Source: Neurospora intermedia
Lineage: Eukaryota; Ascomycota; Sordariomycetes; Sordariales; Sordariaceae
Direction of reading: 5' to 3'
DNA: 64,000 bases
Assembly: GCA_037102815.1 (NCBI GenBank)
Contig: BTPP01000009.1
Span: 744,001-808,000, forward strand
The notes beneath the pieces are model-generated. The model searched no databases. It saw only the letters and a list, made by a program, of their open reading frames with translations, and was not told the origin of the DNA. Positions 12,941-24,365 of the stretch are shown in pieces (the stretch's first letter is position 1; each line of letters begins with the position of its first letter). The position numbers and the translations under genes are program-made.

Positions 12941-14990
12941 TATAGTTAGAACCAAATTGTAACATAACTAATCAGGAAACGCTTCCTTTACCATACCCAA
13001 AAGAAACCTTAGAGGAACCCGTAATTAATAAAGACACCACAAAGAAAACTACAGATTATACGACTAATCAAAACACCGAAAGGGAAACACAGCGGACAAT
13101 AGAATAGTACAATAGGAACTTTAAAATCGTTTTGCCCCAAAGGAAGCCCAAAAATTGGAAACCAACATATAGGCAAGGGAGTAAGAACCTTTAATACTTT
13201 ACATAATCAAGTACCACTACAAGATTAACTACTTCGACTATTTATTATTTTATACGAAAGGAACCGAATAGATATCGTTATTCCTTTCGAAGGGAAGAGA
13301 AAGACAGGAAAGCTTACACTTTACCACATACCACAATACTAAAAACATTCCCTATAACACGAAAAAAACTAAAACAATCAAAATACTTATTATTAAACTA
13401 CCAAATGAAACTTAAACACAACGATCCTTCCAGCAATACCTAGAGGTAGCTATCCTAAAAAAATTTTTACACATTTTTACCCCAGAATTCCCGTCCCAGA
13501 AAACAATACAGACATATCAATTGCCTCACAACCTAGAATATACCAGATAAATCCAGCCCTAGACCCCTAACCTCTAACCCCCTTTCCCGCCGAAGATACT
13601 CAAACCAAGGCCTAATCTCCCCTCCAAAGAATACCCCAATACAAAATCGTAACGGAGGAACATTAACAACTGTCTATTCCTCCCGACTACTACACTACCC
13701 AGCGCTCAATTCATTAGTATAGGGAATACCCGAGTTACAAATACGCGCCAAAAATACCGAACTTATAGTACATTCTTTAGCCACTCTACAATTCCATATA
13801 CAATTACCATAAATACCATCCTTAAAGCCGGGTAAAAGAAGCGAACGACATTCGGCAAAAGGACTAATAATTAGAGTCCGTTCGAACTAGTTAGAAGTAT
13901 TACGGAATACTAATATATATTCCTTTTAGAACATCGCAATACAATAGCTGCACCATAGGGAATTACTAGCATCTAAAGAAAAGATTAGCAAGGAACTAAT
14001 TAGGGAGTAAGGATACGTACTTTTTACCAAAGATCTAAATAACCAATACTTTAAGCCGCTCATCCCATTGAACCATAAAATAAGTATAACAACCAAAAGG
14101 CCAACCACCTTTAGCGTCAACCCAAACCGATCTCGGCACCATATCAAGGGAAGCCATAATTTGTCTAATCTAATTAAGAAACTATACCTTAGCCCCAAAA
14201 CCGCTAAACATTTACAAGAAGGCTTCTTAACGATTAGGGAATCCCCACAGCAGCACAAGGTACAATACTTAAAAAGGGTATCGCACAATATAAACTCTCA
14301 AATAAGAAATAGCTAATATCATACCCTCTATCGGTCTATAAGCTCCCTAAACAACATCTACAAATAAAGCTCCAGGGCCAATCCACTACCAAATTCGCAA
14401 ATAAAAATATTTGCAAGCCTTAGGACGGTCGTTATACTAAATCTAGTAAGAGACAGTAAAAGGGCAAGCTAGAGGAGAGATATTATTTGGCTACACCCGA
14501 AGAATATCATTCTTATAAGCATTCTAACGAACTCCAATTAGCCAATTAGCAATAGCAGGAGGAAGAAATTGCGTAGGATTTCCGCACTATTAAGGCTGGT
14601 TGGAACCGTAGACAGACATCTTAACGATAAATATTAGTAATAAAAGAAAGAAGTTAATAAAAAATAAAAAATTAATCAGAAAAAGAAGGAAGCAAAGAGG
14701 GAAAGACCGACCAAGGGAGGTAAGTTTTTATACCCAAACTATAAATCATCATCAACACCTAATCTATCACTTGCAACTCCAGGTAAAAGCAGTTAATCAA
14801 AGAAAGCCCACTACACTAGACAGCCATCAAGGTCATTACAACCGCTAGAAAAAGAAAAAATAAAAGATTACTACTACCTTCAACCCTTACAGTCTGCCGC
14901 CTACATAATAGTCTTAAAAGAAAAGATGAATTTATTATACAAGAGGCAAACACTACGAGGCCAGGTATCACGTTACAAGCCAGGCGAGCA
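12941..14990 (+). other. Unassigned LTR element segment downstream of integrase
   Basis: RIP-altered, TpG-poor sequence with patchy coding-like traces on the + strand (for example 14068-14316). No family recognised. Part of the roughly 5 kb that most gypsy elements lack. Confidence 0.4.
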
Positions 14991-15330
14991 ATGGCCTCAA
15001 AAAAATACTTTTAGTAATTGAGTAAACCAATTGGACAATCTATAAAATATCTATATAATACCCTTCTCCCCCCGCCTCCTTCCTTCTTTTCCCTTCCTCT
15101 CCCAACACAACAATATCAAAAAGCCCAAGACTTCCAAGCACTTTCTTCTCCATCACAACAATCTCGATCCAGCGCGACCTACATCCTTCACTTCTCCTCC
15201 AAACTCGACTCAACACGATTCAAACGTCAACTTAACCCTTCCTTTCCACCACACACAGATCAGACACTTGCAAAAGAAAAACATAAACATATCCTCCAAC
15301 AACCGTACTACTACCAACAACAAAGCTAAG
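14991..15330 (+). promoter_or_regulatory. Promoter/leader-like island inside the LTR element
   Basis: A TATAAAATA-like motif near 15040-15050 is followed by a long CT-rich stretch and then a CAACA-rich leader, the pattern of a fungal core promoter and 5' UTR. The next sequence (from about 15300) reads as a degraded coding trace. This suggests a second transcription unit inside the element; inference only. Confidence 0.35.
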
Positions 15331-18060
15331 GCCACTTCGACTAACAACAATACCGGTAGATCTACTAAAGCCGAGGGCAAAAGACCTCAGGCTGCTCCAA
15401 GCTAGAGTAATACGGTCAAATCCGGCAACACTAACGGCAAACAACCCCAACAGCCTATTATTACTCGCAGCATTCAACTCTCACACAGCCACGGCAAGGT
15501 ACCAATTATAAACCATCTTAATAGCCGGGCAACCACGCCGTCAAAAAGCTTTTAATAGAAATAGACTAAAGAAGCCATCAAACTTACACTCAACTAACCA
15601 CTCATTAATCGAATACTTCGACCTAATACAAATAAAGCGCCTAAGCCGATATTAACAATATACCAAAACTTTACTAATTAGCACGTACAAGATTGTTAGG
15701 GATCCTTTCCTAATTCATTACAAAGGATCAAAGTATAGCTATATATTACAAAAACAAACCAGCTATACAGTTAGATCCCAAGATATAAAAATAACCTCCA
15801 ATATTATAAAGCATACCTTAGCCCCCCTCGAAATTCAAACTCAAAGAACGGATATACACCTCTAGAATATCCCGAGCTGAGTAGCATTCAGCTAGACTAG
15901 CGATATAACCTCAAAATACCTTATAAAGAATTAGAATCCAACAAAATATTCGGCAAGATCTTTTATAATAGACTGCAGCCTAATCAGGTAGGCGCTTTCC
16001 CACCTAATAACAAAGGTTTTTATAACTAGAAACGGATTACAATACGCCTAGCCGACCTTTAGCACAGCATCGACAAGCATACCTACACCCATATTAATAA
16101 TCTAATTGCCCTACTTTTATAGGTAACTAGAAAAGGGGCAAGAATAATCTTTATACTAAATGAGTATATACAACTCAACGGAAGGACTCTAAGGTTTATA
16201 AATAATCCGAATAATATTCGATCACCTATAAAAAAAAAGAGGTTTTAAGTAATCCCTCTCTACCTTGAAAACCACTATTTCTCGGTAGCTATCTTTAATC
16301 AATTGGCAGGTCAATAGAATTATTATAATTCTAATCTTGAAGGTTCTATATTATAGGACATAAAGGCAGCCTTAATCTCGTTGTCTCAAAGCTTCAATAT
16401 TTAGAAAATATTCAAGACTAACCCAAGCCTTATTATTCGACAAATCGAATTTATCACCCAAAAATCTAACTAAATCTGTAAATTAATAGTAGTAAAAGCT
16501 ATAAAAATAAAATTAGTAGAATATAATCCAAACTTCTAAATGCTAAAGCCAAAGACCTAGCAATAGAGTATAGCATAGAAGCACTATACGGTATTTAATC
16601 AGGAATAGAGAAAGAACGTTATAGTATAGTAGTACTAGAGAATAATCTATAATACCTTGCGGACAAAACAATAGCACCCCAATAGCCCACCTCGCAAGCC
16701 TAAGCTTAAGGAACTATACATAATCGACAACAGATCGGCCAACTTCCTATCCCAGCAGTACAAACATATACACAGCAATAAAAAAAGGCCCTAACATCTT
16801 ATTTAGCCAAAGAATTATCTTACCTAGAAGAGTAATAAAGAGTTAAATGAAGGGCGGTATATAGAAGGACTAGGAGGTACAGAGATCTTTTCTCGGTACT
16901 AACTATACAATAGCCCTAATACCCTTATCGACCTTCCTCTATTCCAATATATATTAATAATACCTATTAATAAAAGCAATAACGAAAGCTCCTCATCCTC
17001 TAACTTATTATCGTCCAACTCCTCTTCTCCTACTTTTATAATACAATAAAGAGAAGTTAGAAAATCAACCTCTTCCTCCAATAATATTTATTTACCCCTG
17101 CCTATAGTTTCTTCTCGATAGTCAACTCCAACTCCGCCTCGACAAATTATAACTCATTTACAAGGCTCTAGGATAACAAATTAGCCGTCTTCTACTCCAG
17201 CTTCGTTTCGTCCAACGACATCGTTACCTCTAAATCCTCAATCAACTAGGAGACGGAATACTTCTATTCAGTCGAACATTAATAATCAAATACGCCGTAG
17301 CTTAACACCAACTACATCCAACCCTTCTAGAAGAATTAATACTCTTTCCCTCAACACTCTAATAAATTAGATACAATTAAAAACTCCTCTACCGCCTAAA
17401 AATATAGGAAACCTTAAACTATTATTAAAAAACAGAGCTCTATCGGTTCCTAAAAATATTAATTTACTAAATGGTTTGGAATTACCTATAAATTTAGTAT
17501 AAACGCCTACTTAAGTAAAGAGGATTAATTAATCCCCAATCCCTTTAGATCTTAGAAGGACTTCGAACCCGTCTACCCCCTCCAACTCCTCTCAGCACAA
17601 GCGCATACCATCGACCCCCATACCTATCTCGCAACAAGGGTCATCCCCAGCAACCGGATCTAAGAGCTTCCACTCAGCAAGAGAAACACCTATTGCAGGC
17701 AGAAGCCCAATACCTAATAAAATAGCCACAGATGTACCACTTAACTTTAGCTCCTATAAGTTTATAGTAAACTCCTTAGTCCATCCTATTCGCCGCACAG
17801 AGCATAAACTGAACAGCCTTCCCAGCTATAATCCGAATAACCCTACCCAAATTCCAACAGAATTTAAGGAAAGGTTTAATCTAAATATTCGTTCAAAGCT
17901 ACGAAGACCTTTAACGATTATTAAAATAACCTAGAACAACATTATTAGAAATACAAATAATCGTCTCCTTACTAACAATACTAAGGAAAAAGATTTAATT
18001 AGCAAAGGTAAAAGGGAATATAAGGGGAACAGGAACAACAGAGGAAAACGCTAATCATAT
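15331..18060 (+). pseudogene. Degraded extra coding region of the LTR element
   Basis: A + strand coding-like trace of roughly 2.7 kb, beginning with a low-complexity Lys/Asn/Thr/Gln segment and continuing with mixed hydrophobic and basic blocks (about 15540-16500), then Pro/Ser/Asn-rich sequence (about 17080-17900). No reverse transcriptase or integrase features. It may be a gag-like or captured gene; unrecognised. Fossil. Confidence 0.4.
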
Positions 18061-18110
18061 ATATATATACAAGTAATAATAAGTCTACTCAGGGGACCTA
18101 TCGCAAGACT

Positions 18111-18121
18111 CAAAGGGAGGA
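18111..18121 (+). other. Polypurine tract
   Basis: CAAAGGGAGGA, directly upstream of the right LTR at 18124, the usual site of plus-strand priming in LTR elements. Confidence 0.7.
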
Positions 18122-18123
18122 TT

Positions 18124-18815
18124 TGATTTGGGGTAATATACAGGAACATATACGTTGATTTATTTTCTACAATGATTTTTTTCGAACCTTTAACAAAAGT
18201 ACTAAATTAGAGAATACACTTTCTAAACTGGACAAAATTAAATAGTTAGCATTAATAAGAGATAAAAGAATATAGGACCAACTTAATAAGATAATGGATT
18301 AGAAAAGGTAGAAAAACAGGGATAACAAAGAAAGAAATAAATAAGGGGGATAGATAGAATATCGAACTTCGAAAAGAGAGACAACGGATTATTACAATAT
18401 TTATTCTTTATTATATTAGATAATCAATCTTAGTTTGGTATTCTTAGTTGAACAAAATAATAGTTCTTAGTAATCTCTAATCATTTGCCTCTTCTTATTT
18501 TATTGTACTGAATGATCCTTCATCCCTCTAGAGAGAATGTACACTCATTTCTCTATTTACTTATAGGAAGAAAATGCTGAAAGATCTGTCAGCTATCTCC
18601 GTTTTCCAGCAGCGACTGAACATTCAGTCATTCAACGGACACAAGACCTCAGTGAATTATATCTGGCTCGATGCCTCCTATCTCGACCATCTGGAAAGGC
18701 TTGAAAATCACCTACTACTCTACCAGATCAGACAACTAAAAACTACGGTCCTTATGCATTGCTTTGGTTGTGGTAGTATGGTTGTTGTTGTTGTTGTGGT
18801 TTTCTCGCCATTTCA
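18124..18815 (+). repeat. Right LTR (692 bp)
   Basis: Direct repeat of the left LTR with the same length and ends. Here the 5' part has lost TpG while the last 330 bp or so retain it, the reverse of the left copy. Confidence 0.92.
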
Positions 18816-18819
18816 ATAT

Positions 18820-19381
18820 TAGCCTAAATTTCAAATCCGAATTAGTTAAATACAATACTAGTAATATAAATAGGAAAATAATACAAAAGGTTTACCTTAA
18901 AATCCTAGGAGAGACCGTTAACAAATAGCTAAATAAAGGGGAAGACTTCGTTCTTAAGGAAGACAACAATAGTAGCCATAATCCACAGGGGAACAATATT
19001 ATTAAGAGTTGGAAGGATAAGCAGGGTCTTCAATACTTCTTTAACGCGCCCCGATCCCCAGACTTAACGCCCATCGAGAACGTATAGCAGAAGCCGGACC
19101 ACTACGTTCGAATATACGCGAATGTAAGCGATACTATTAATAATCTCTTCGAGAGGGCAAAAGAAGGATGGGAAGCTCTTAATCAAAATACTATTAACGA
19201 ATAGGTAAGGTCAGTGAGGGATCGGTATAAGGATGTGATAAAAAATGGGGGGAGGAAGGTAGGGAGGACGATACCCCGCGTCGGGTTTAGTGATGAGGAT
19301 TCCGATTATAATACTGACCGTATTCTGAATGAGGGCGACGACGATGAGGATATCCCTAATCAAGACCAGTTTGAAGATTAA
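18820..19381 (+). pseudogene. 3' half of Tc1/mariner transposase, RIP-degraded
   Basis: Continues the transposase after the LTR element. Visible blocks: VLKEDNNSSH (second catalytic Asp region), SPDLTPIENV (third catalytic residue region), then an acidic tail ending at a TAA at 19380. Some in-frame stops. In this degraded copy 37 residues separate the Asp of KED from the Glu of PIE; classic Tc1 has 34. From about 19080 the sequence is no longer TpG-poor. Confidence 0.75.
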
Positions 19382-19505
19382 TGTAAATAATGAAATAATA
19401 ATATTCGTGATGGCTTCAAATGACGGCGACGACGACGAGTCCAGTGTGCTAGTTACGATGTGGTGGGGTGGTTTATTGGTAGAGTTGAACAGGCGTGTTG
19501 TTAGC

Positions 19506-19535
19506 GGAATTGCACACCCCATTTACGGAGCCACT
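19506..19535 (-). repeat. Right terminal inverted repeat of the Tc1/mariner element
   Basis: Exact reverse complement of 2626-2655, followed by TA at 19536-19537. Confidence 0.92.
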
Positions 19536-19537
19536 TA

Positions 19538-20375
19538 GCTCCGTCAACGACATCGATCGCCGCGCGGCCCTCTCTTCCGCTTGAGGCCGCTCTTTCTGTC
19601 CGCTCTTGTCCTCGACCGCTTTTCATTGGTGTGTGTTTGTTTCACTACCTAGAACTCGTAATAGGGTTAACCACAGCGTATGTAATATGTCTCGGGTTTT
19701 TCCCATCAATGAGCAACTAGAGGTACTTGAGGTTGCGGAAGTAAACAAGACTCCATATCCAATACGATGAAGGTGATGACGTCCAATCCCGTCCCCGGCA
19801 AATCATTTTCGCGCATCGGGTGCCGAACCCCTGAACATCCAAAGTATGCAATGTAACGACGATAAGTTATGAAAGTCGGTCATCGAGATGGAAACCTTCC
19901 GTGTCCAACGAACGAATTCCGTCCTCTTTAAAAGGAAAAAGGAAAGAGAATACCGTGAATTGCCGCGGCATTGGTGGCAGATGACCTCTTGGCGATTGGC
20001 GCATACAAGTCAACAATGACACTGCGACGACATAATGCACTTGTGCTGTCCATTCATAACCCTGGACATCTCTCTAACCGCTAGCATAACCCTGGTCTGA
20101 CCCCCGCCCTTCTATACATGTCATTCGTCCGAACAGCAATGCCGGCGCAAACCGATCCTCGTCCTCCTCACCATCGCAAGCAAGATAAACGAGCAGCAAA
20201 GCAAGATGACGGCGGGGAAATATTACTTGGCCATTTATCATCGCTTTGGGGACACCTCTTTATCATAGTAACGTCTGCCATCTCGACTTGTCCTTCTCTT
20301 TACCTACACAACTTGAAGCACTTATCTTGTCTCGTCTACCTACAACGTCTGTACACAAAAGGCAAGCTTCCAACA
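19538..20375. other. Intergenic: upstream region of the P450 gene
   Basis: No gene recognised. The last 150 bases are CT-rich and ACAAC-rich (CTTTACCTACACAACTTGAAG and CTACAACG), as in Neurospora 5' UTRs, leading to the P450 ATG context CCAACAATGGC. Confidence 0.5.
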
Positions 20376-22059
20376 ATGGCATTTGGCGCTGCTCACCTCC
20401 AGCTCTGGCTGGGGGCCTTGGTAGTCCTCGGTGCTATTTATGTGAGTATCCTCTGAAGTGCCATCTTCGAAAACAAACAATGACCACTAACACCTACACC
20501 ATCAGACATCATGCCTCATCTTCTACCGCCTCTTCCTCCACCCCCTCGCCAAATATCCCGGCCCCTTCCTCGCCAAGCTGACCGACGGCTACATGGCCTA
20601 CCATGCCTTTAAAGGAGACCGGCATCTCGAGTTCTGGCGCATGCACGAGAAATACGGCAAATTCGTCCGCTTTGGGCCCAACTCGCTCTCCGTCAACTCC
20701 AACACCGCCCTCAAGGACATCTACGGCTTCAAGGCCAACGTGCGTAAAGCCGAGTTCTACGACGCCTTTGTCCATCCGGCCCCCAACACCCACAACGCGC
20801 GCGACCGTGACCTACACGCCCGCAAGCGGCGCGTCCTGGCGCACGCCTTCTCCGATTCCGCCATCAAGGAAGTCGAGCGCTACATCCTGTCCAACATCCG
20901 CACCTTTTGCGACGCCATCGGTGACCTCGGCCGCCCCAGCTTCGCTCCGCTAGCCGACAAGAAGGGATGGTCATCCCCGAAAAACATGTCCGACTGGTGT
21001 AGCTGGCTAGCCATGGACATTTTGGGGGACCTCTGCTTCGGCAAAGCCTTCCACATGCTCGAGCGCCCCGACAACCGCTACGCCGTCGACCTCGTCTCCG
21101 TTGCGGCCCACCGCCACCTTATCTGTGGCACCATGCCCATGCTCGACAAACTCTCGCTCGACCGTATCTTTCTGCGCAAAATTGCTTCGGGTAGAGCGCA
21201 GTACATGGCCTACAGTCGCCAACAGCTTGCCGAACGCACGGCGCTGGGTGACGAGACCGACCGCCGCGATTTCTTCTACTACCTCCTTAAAGCCCGCGAC
21301 CCGGAAACGGGCCAGGGATTTACGACCCCTGAGCTCTGGGGCGAGTCAAACCTGCTAATCATCGCCGGGTCCGACACCACTTCCACCGCAATGGCTGCGA
21401 CACTATTCTACTTGGTCCGCAACCCTACTGCCCTTGCCCGCGTCACCGCCGAAATCCGCTCCCGCTTCGCTTCAGTTGAAGACATCCACCAGGGCCCTAG
21501 CCTCCAGTCATGCACTTATCTCCGCGCTTGCATCGACGAAGCAATGCGTTTGTCCCCCTCTGTCGGCGGTCTCCTGCCGCGCGAAGTCTTGCCTGGCGGG
21601 ATAACCATCGACGGCGAACACGTTTCCCAAGGCACCATCATTGGCGTTCCTCACTATACTATCCACCACAACGCTGCTTACTACCCCGATCCCTGGTCCT
21701 ACACCCCTGAGCGCTGGCTTCCTACCCAATCTCCATCTGAAAAGGCTTCCGGCGCTGCCATGCAGACGGAAGAGCAGATCCAGCTTGCCCAATCAGCCTT
21801 CTGCCCCTTCTCCATCGGCCCGCGCGGTTGTATTGGTAAGGGACTGGCGTATATCGAGATGAGTATCACGTTGGCGAGGGTGTTGTTTTTGTATGACTTG
21901 CGCAGAGCGGTGGGGGTGGAGGATCCGGCGGAGGGAGGGAAGGCAGGGGCGGAGTATGGAAGGCATCGCGTGGGGGAGATGCAGCTGGTGGATACGTTTA
22001 CGAGTACCAAGGATGGGGTTATGGTTGAGTTTAGGCCAAGAGAGGATTTGGCTGCTTGA
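20376..22059 (+). CDS. Cytochrome P450 monooxygenase
   Basis: Two exons: 20376-20441 and 20506-22059, with a 64-nt intron (GTGAGT...CACTAACACC...ATCAG), giving 539 residues. The N-terminus (MAFGAAHLQLWLGALVVLG) is a membrane anchor for the endoplasmic reticulum, then the Pro-rich hinge HPLAKYPGPF. P450 landmarks: I-helix AGSDT (309-313), K-helix ExxR (E367, R370), PERW block (YTPERWLP), and heme-binding FSIGPRGCIG with the proximal Cys at about 464. All catalytic residues look intact. Most similar in layout to fungal P450s annotated as benzoate 4-monooxygenase-like or pisatin demethylase-like; the substrate cannot be told from sequence. No secondary-metabolite backbone gene is adjacent, so it may act alone in hydroxylating a small molecule. 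Without the first exon the membrane anchor would be missed. Confidence 0.92.
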
Positions 22060-22655
22060 GTGGGCGTTTCGGTGGATCATGGTAGGACTGAAAGGGGTGA
22101 AACGGGGAAGGAAGGAAAAGAGGGAAGGTTGGATTACTACCCAGTTACTGTTACTGTCACGATTTTGTTATGATAGCATTACGACGAGCACATTGCATCT
22201 TTTGGTAGCACGGTAGTTTGGATGGTTCTTGTTAGTGAATCAAGTTGAACATCTATCTGTGTAGCCCTCCGCACACCCACCCCATCCCCTACACACACCC
22301 TAAAATTTCCATGGCAGCTGCTGTGTAAATGACCGTGTGTGAGCGGTATCTTCCCACGTTTCAATTGTCAGGCACCTAAGTCAAGTTTCTGGATCATCTA
22401 GCAATATGACTTAAACCTCCCTATAGCTTTACGTCTCGATAGCTCCGGGGTGCCCACAGCGAAGTCGTGACGCCCACACACTCATGGCCGCGATGGAGAG
22501 ACAGGGCCAACACCACGAGGCATCGGGACCATACTACTGCTCGATTGTATCGAGGCCCTGAGCACGAGGTCATCTTCTTCTGTGCGTTCGCGCGGACAGA
22601 AGGCAAAACACCGCGATGTTTGGCGGCAGGGTCCGTCGGTCTTCGCAGCCCGAGC
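22060..22655. other. Intergenic: P450 3' flank
   Basis: Probably the P450 3' UTR (to about 22200) and a short spacer. Overlapping open frames from 22421 look like by-products of GC-rich sequence. Confidence 0.45.
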
Positions 22656-23021
22656 CTAAGCCCTGCCCTTGCGGCTGGAAGGGCTATCGAAAATCTCCTC
22701 CTCGTCATAATTCTCCTCAACAGAGACCACGGCCGGCGGGGCGACAGGAGCGGCGGCGGGGGCAGGAGCAGAGGCGGGAGCGGGGCCGGGCGACGTAGCG
22801 AAGGGACCAGGACCATATTGCGGGGCCGGGTACTGGTAGGACGGAGCCGTGAGGGTGACCACTGCATACTGCGGCTGAGGAGAATTGAAGTGACCAGGAT
22901 ACTGGCCGTACGCAGCAGCGTAGCCGGGCTGGGCACCCTTCCTCCCATCCTTGCTCCTCCCTTCTCGCAATCTACTTGCCGGAACGGCGCTGTTTATGAG
23001 AATGGACGTAGCCTTGAGCAT
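22656..23021 (-). CDS. Small Pro/Ala/Tyr-rich hypothetical protein
   Basis: 121 residues with an ATG at 23021. Residues about 30-75 are rich in Tyr, Pro, Gln and Ala (YGQYPGHF, YQYPAPQYGPGPF); 75-100 is an Ala/Pro run; the end is acidic and then basic (EENYDEEEIF...RKGRA). No domain recognised. Codon third positions are only mildly biased, and long open frames overlap on both strands, so the coding call is uncertain. An unseen intron near the 5' end is possible. Confidence 0.4.
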   Translation of the reverse strand: MLKATSILINSAVPASRLREGRSKDGRKGAQPGYAAAYGQYPGHFNSPQPQYAVVTLTAPSYQYPAPQYGPGPFATSPGPAPASAPAPAAAPVAPPAVVSVEENYDEEEIFDSPSSRKGRA

Positions 23022-23275
23022 TGTTAGTATAGAATAGTGAGTTTAGTGTTGAGTGGTCACGGTATGTGCGACGTGCAAAGGCGTTGTAAATGACCACTAA
23101 GTTACTCAAATCCAGGGCTGTAATGTTGGTATGATGATGTATTGGGGAAAAAAAAATCTAGTGGGAAAACGATGCTCAACTTCAGATCTACAAATCAAGC
23201 TCAAAATTCGCTGTATCCAAAAGAGTATCTCTGCCCATGTCCGCCCCAATATCTCCAGTGTCCTTTCCAAAAAGC

Positions 23276-23465
23276 CTAGTATCCATTCCCATATACAGGT
23301 TGTCGATCCCGATATTCAATCCCCTCATCTCTCGACCATCCCAAATCTTTCCCATGCCACCAGTCGTCCTCGTCGCTGTCGCTGTCGTCGTCGTCGTCGT
23401 CGTCGTCACCATCGTCCTCCTCGCTCGGTTCTACCTCGTGGTGAGGGCAACAGGCTAGTCTTTCG

Positions 23466-23503
<38 letters not shown>

Positions 23504-24365
23504 CACCTCTACTTCTTCCTCCTTCTTCCTGCTCTCGCCGATTTTCATTACTGCGGCAACCTCAACTCCAAGTACCTCCGCTCTTAACTTTGCGAGCTTC
23601 TTGACATGGGCAGCCATTATCTGGTTTGCCAACGGCAGCCACTTCTGACGTAACGCCTCGCGCTCCGGGGTCCTCCTCCTCCTCTGGAGCGACTTCCGGT
23701 ACAGCAAGAGGGCATCAGGGTATTTGAGTTCGGAGGAGGTGTCGCCGCTACCCTCCGGCTTGACCGGGACAGAACTGCCAACGCTTGGCTTTTCAGGAGC
23801 AGAAGCAGACGAGGGCGTGAGGAGGGGGGGCCTGGATTCCACCTTTGCCTCCTTCTGCTGCTTCTTCTGCCTCTTTGGCTGAGGCTGCTTCTTCTGCCTC
23901 TTTTGCTGAGGCTGCTGTTGCTCCTCCTCTTGCTGTGTGCTGGTGGTGGTGGTGGTGGGGGGAGCCTTGCGCTTCTTGCTCCCTGCGCTGCTGGTGGAGG
24001 TTTTCTTAGCAGCTCCGTTTTTCTTTGGTGCTGCAGCAGGAGTGCGCGATGAGTGGTTGTTGTGGAGAGACGGCATTGTGTCGGGTGGTAGTCTGGTTCT
24101 GTAAAACACTGATTATTAGCTTTACATCCCTTGCTTACTTACTGTTCAAGGCTGATTTGAGTCGGATTGGTAGGTCAGGCGGGTCTTGAGGTACAGTGAG
24201 CGGATACAGGTCATCCGACGCCGTAAGGTTTTGGCTCAAATGCTCCATCAACGACCTCAAACTGTCTTGCAATGCTAAATTTGTCGGTAGCGCTGCTTGG
24301 TAGAAGGCACAAAAACATGACTGGCTCAGGAAGAAGTGGAAATAGGGAGTGCTGCTGGCTGTAAG
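23276..24365 (-). CDS. Hypothetical nuclear-type low-complexity protein, intron-containing
   Basis: The main exon reads 24098-23276 and includes an ATG at 24076 (MPSLHNNHSSR). From there it gives 266 residues: a basic Lys/Gln-rich stretch with NLS-like KKRKAP and KRQKK repeats, a helical block (LLLYRKSLQRRRRTPEREALRQKW to about residue 165; one run of polar helix), a poly-Ala run of about 10 encoded by a GCT/GCA tract (23474-23505), and an Asp/Glu/Ser tail. Upstream, 24365-24143 also reads as protein (SSTPYFHFFLSQSCF..., DDLYPLTVPQDPPDLP) after an acceptor-like CCTTACAG. An intron at 24099-24142 or slightly shorter (donor GTAAGTAAGC, branch GCTAAT, acceptor TTTTACAG) may join them. With donor GTAAGC the two are in frame, but that intron would be only about 40 nt. 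A true start further upstream is therefore likely; function unknown. Confidence 0.5.

Larger units (their letters stand above)
3468..18815 (+). mobile_element. Large LTR retrotransposon fossil, Ty3/gypsy type
   Basis: Two direct repeats of 692 bp (3468-4159 and 18124-18815), both starting TGATTTGGGG and ending CCATTTCA, bound a 15.3-kb unit flanked by a 4-bp duplication ATAT (3464-3467, 18816-18819). Traces of gag-like, aspartic protease, reverse transcriptase, RNase H and integrase regions appear in that order on the + strand, the Ty3/gypsy order. A polypurine tract lies just before the right LTR. The element is thoroughly broken, with on the order of one hundred interruptions, nearly all of the RIP type. 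It is younger than the Tc1/mariner element it entered. LTR divergence cannot date it because RIP altered the two LTRs unevenly. About 5 kb between integrase and the right LTR is unexplained and makes it much longer than most fungal gypsy elements. Confidence 0.9.
2626..19535 (+). mobile_element. Tc1/mariner DNA transposon, interrupted by an LTR element
   Basis: Terminal inverted repeats at 2626-2655 and 19506-19535 are identical over 30 bases (outer end AGTGGCTCCGTAAATGGGG). Each is flanked by the TA dinucleotide (2624-2625, 19536-19537) expected for Tc1/mariner target duplication. Without the LTR element inside it (3468-18815), the transposon is about 1.55 kb, a normal size. Transposase remnants read on the + strand at 2827-3460 (start MPGIFDTPKKARIK, then a helix-turn-helix-like segment) and 18820-19381 (catalytic core end with SPDLTPIENV, then an acidic tail DDDEDIPNQDQFED and a stop). 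Several in-frame stops, mostly TGG/CAG-type codons turned to TAG/TAA, show it is dead. The original second exon-like half is continuous in one frame, so the copy was probably complete when it was interrupted. Confidence 0.9.

Noticed and set aside
18574-18822. 82-codon open frame in the right LTR
   Set aside because: Lies wholly within the LTR and is matched by the left LTR; no sign of a gene.
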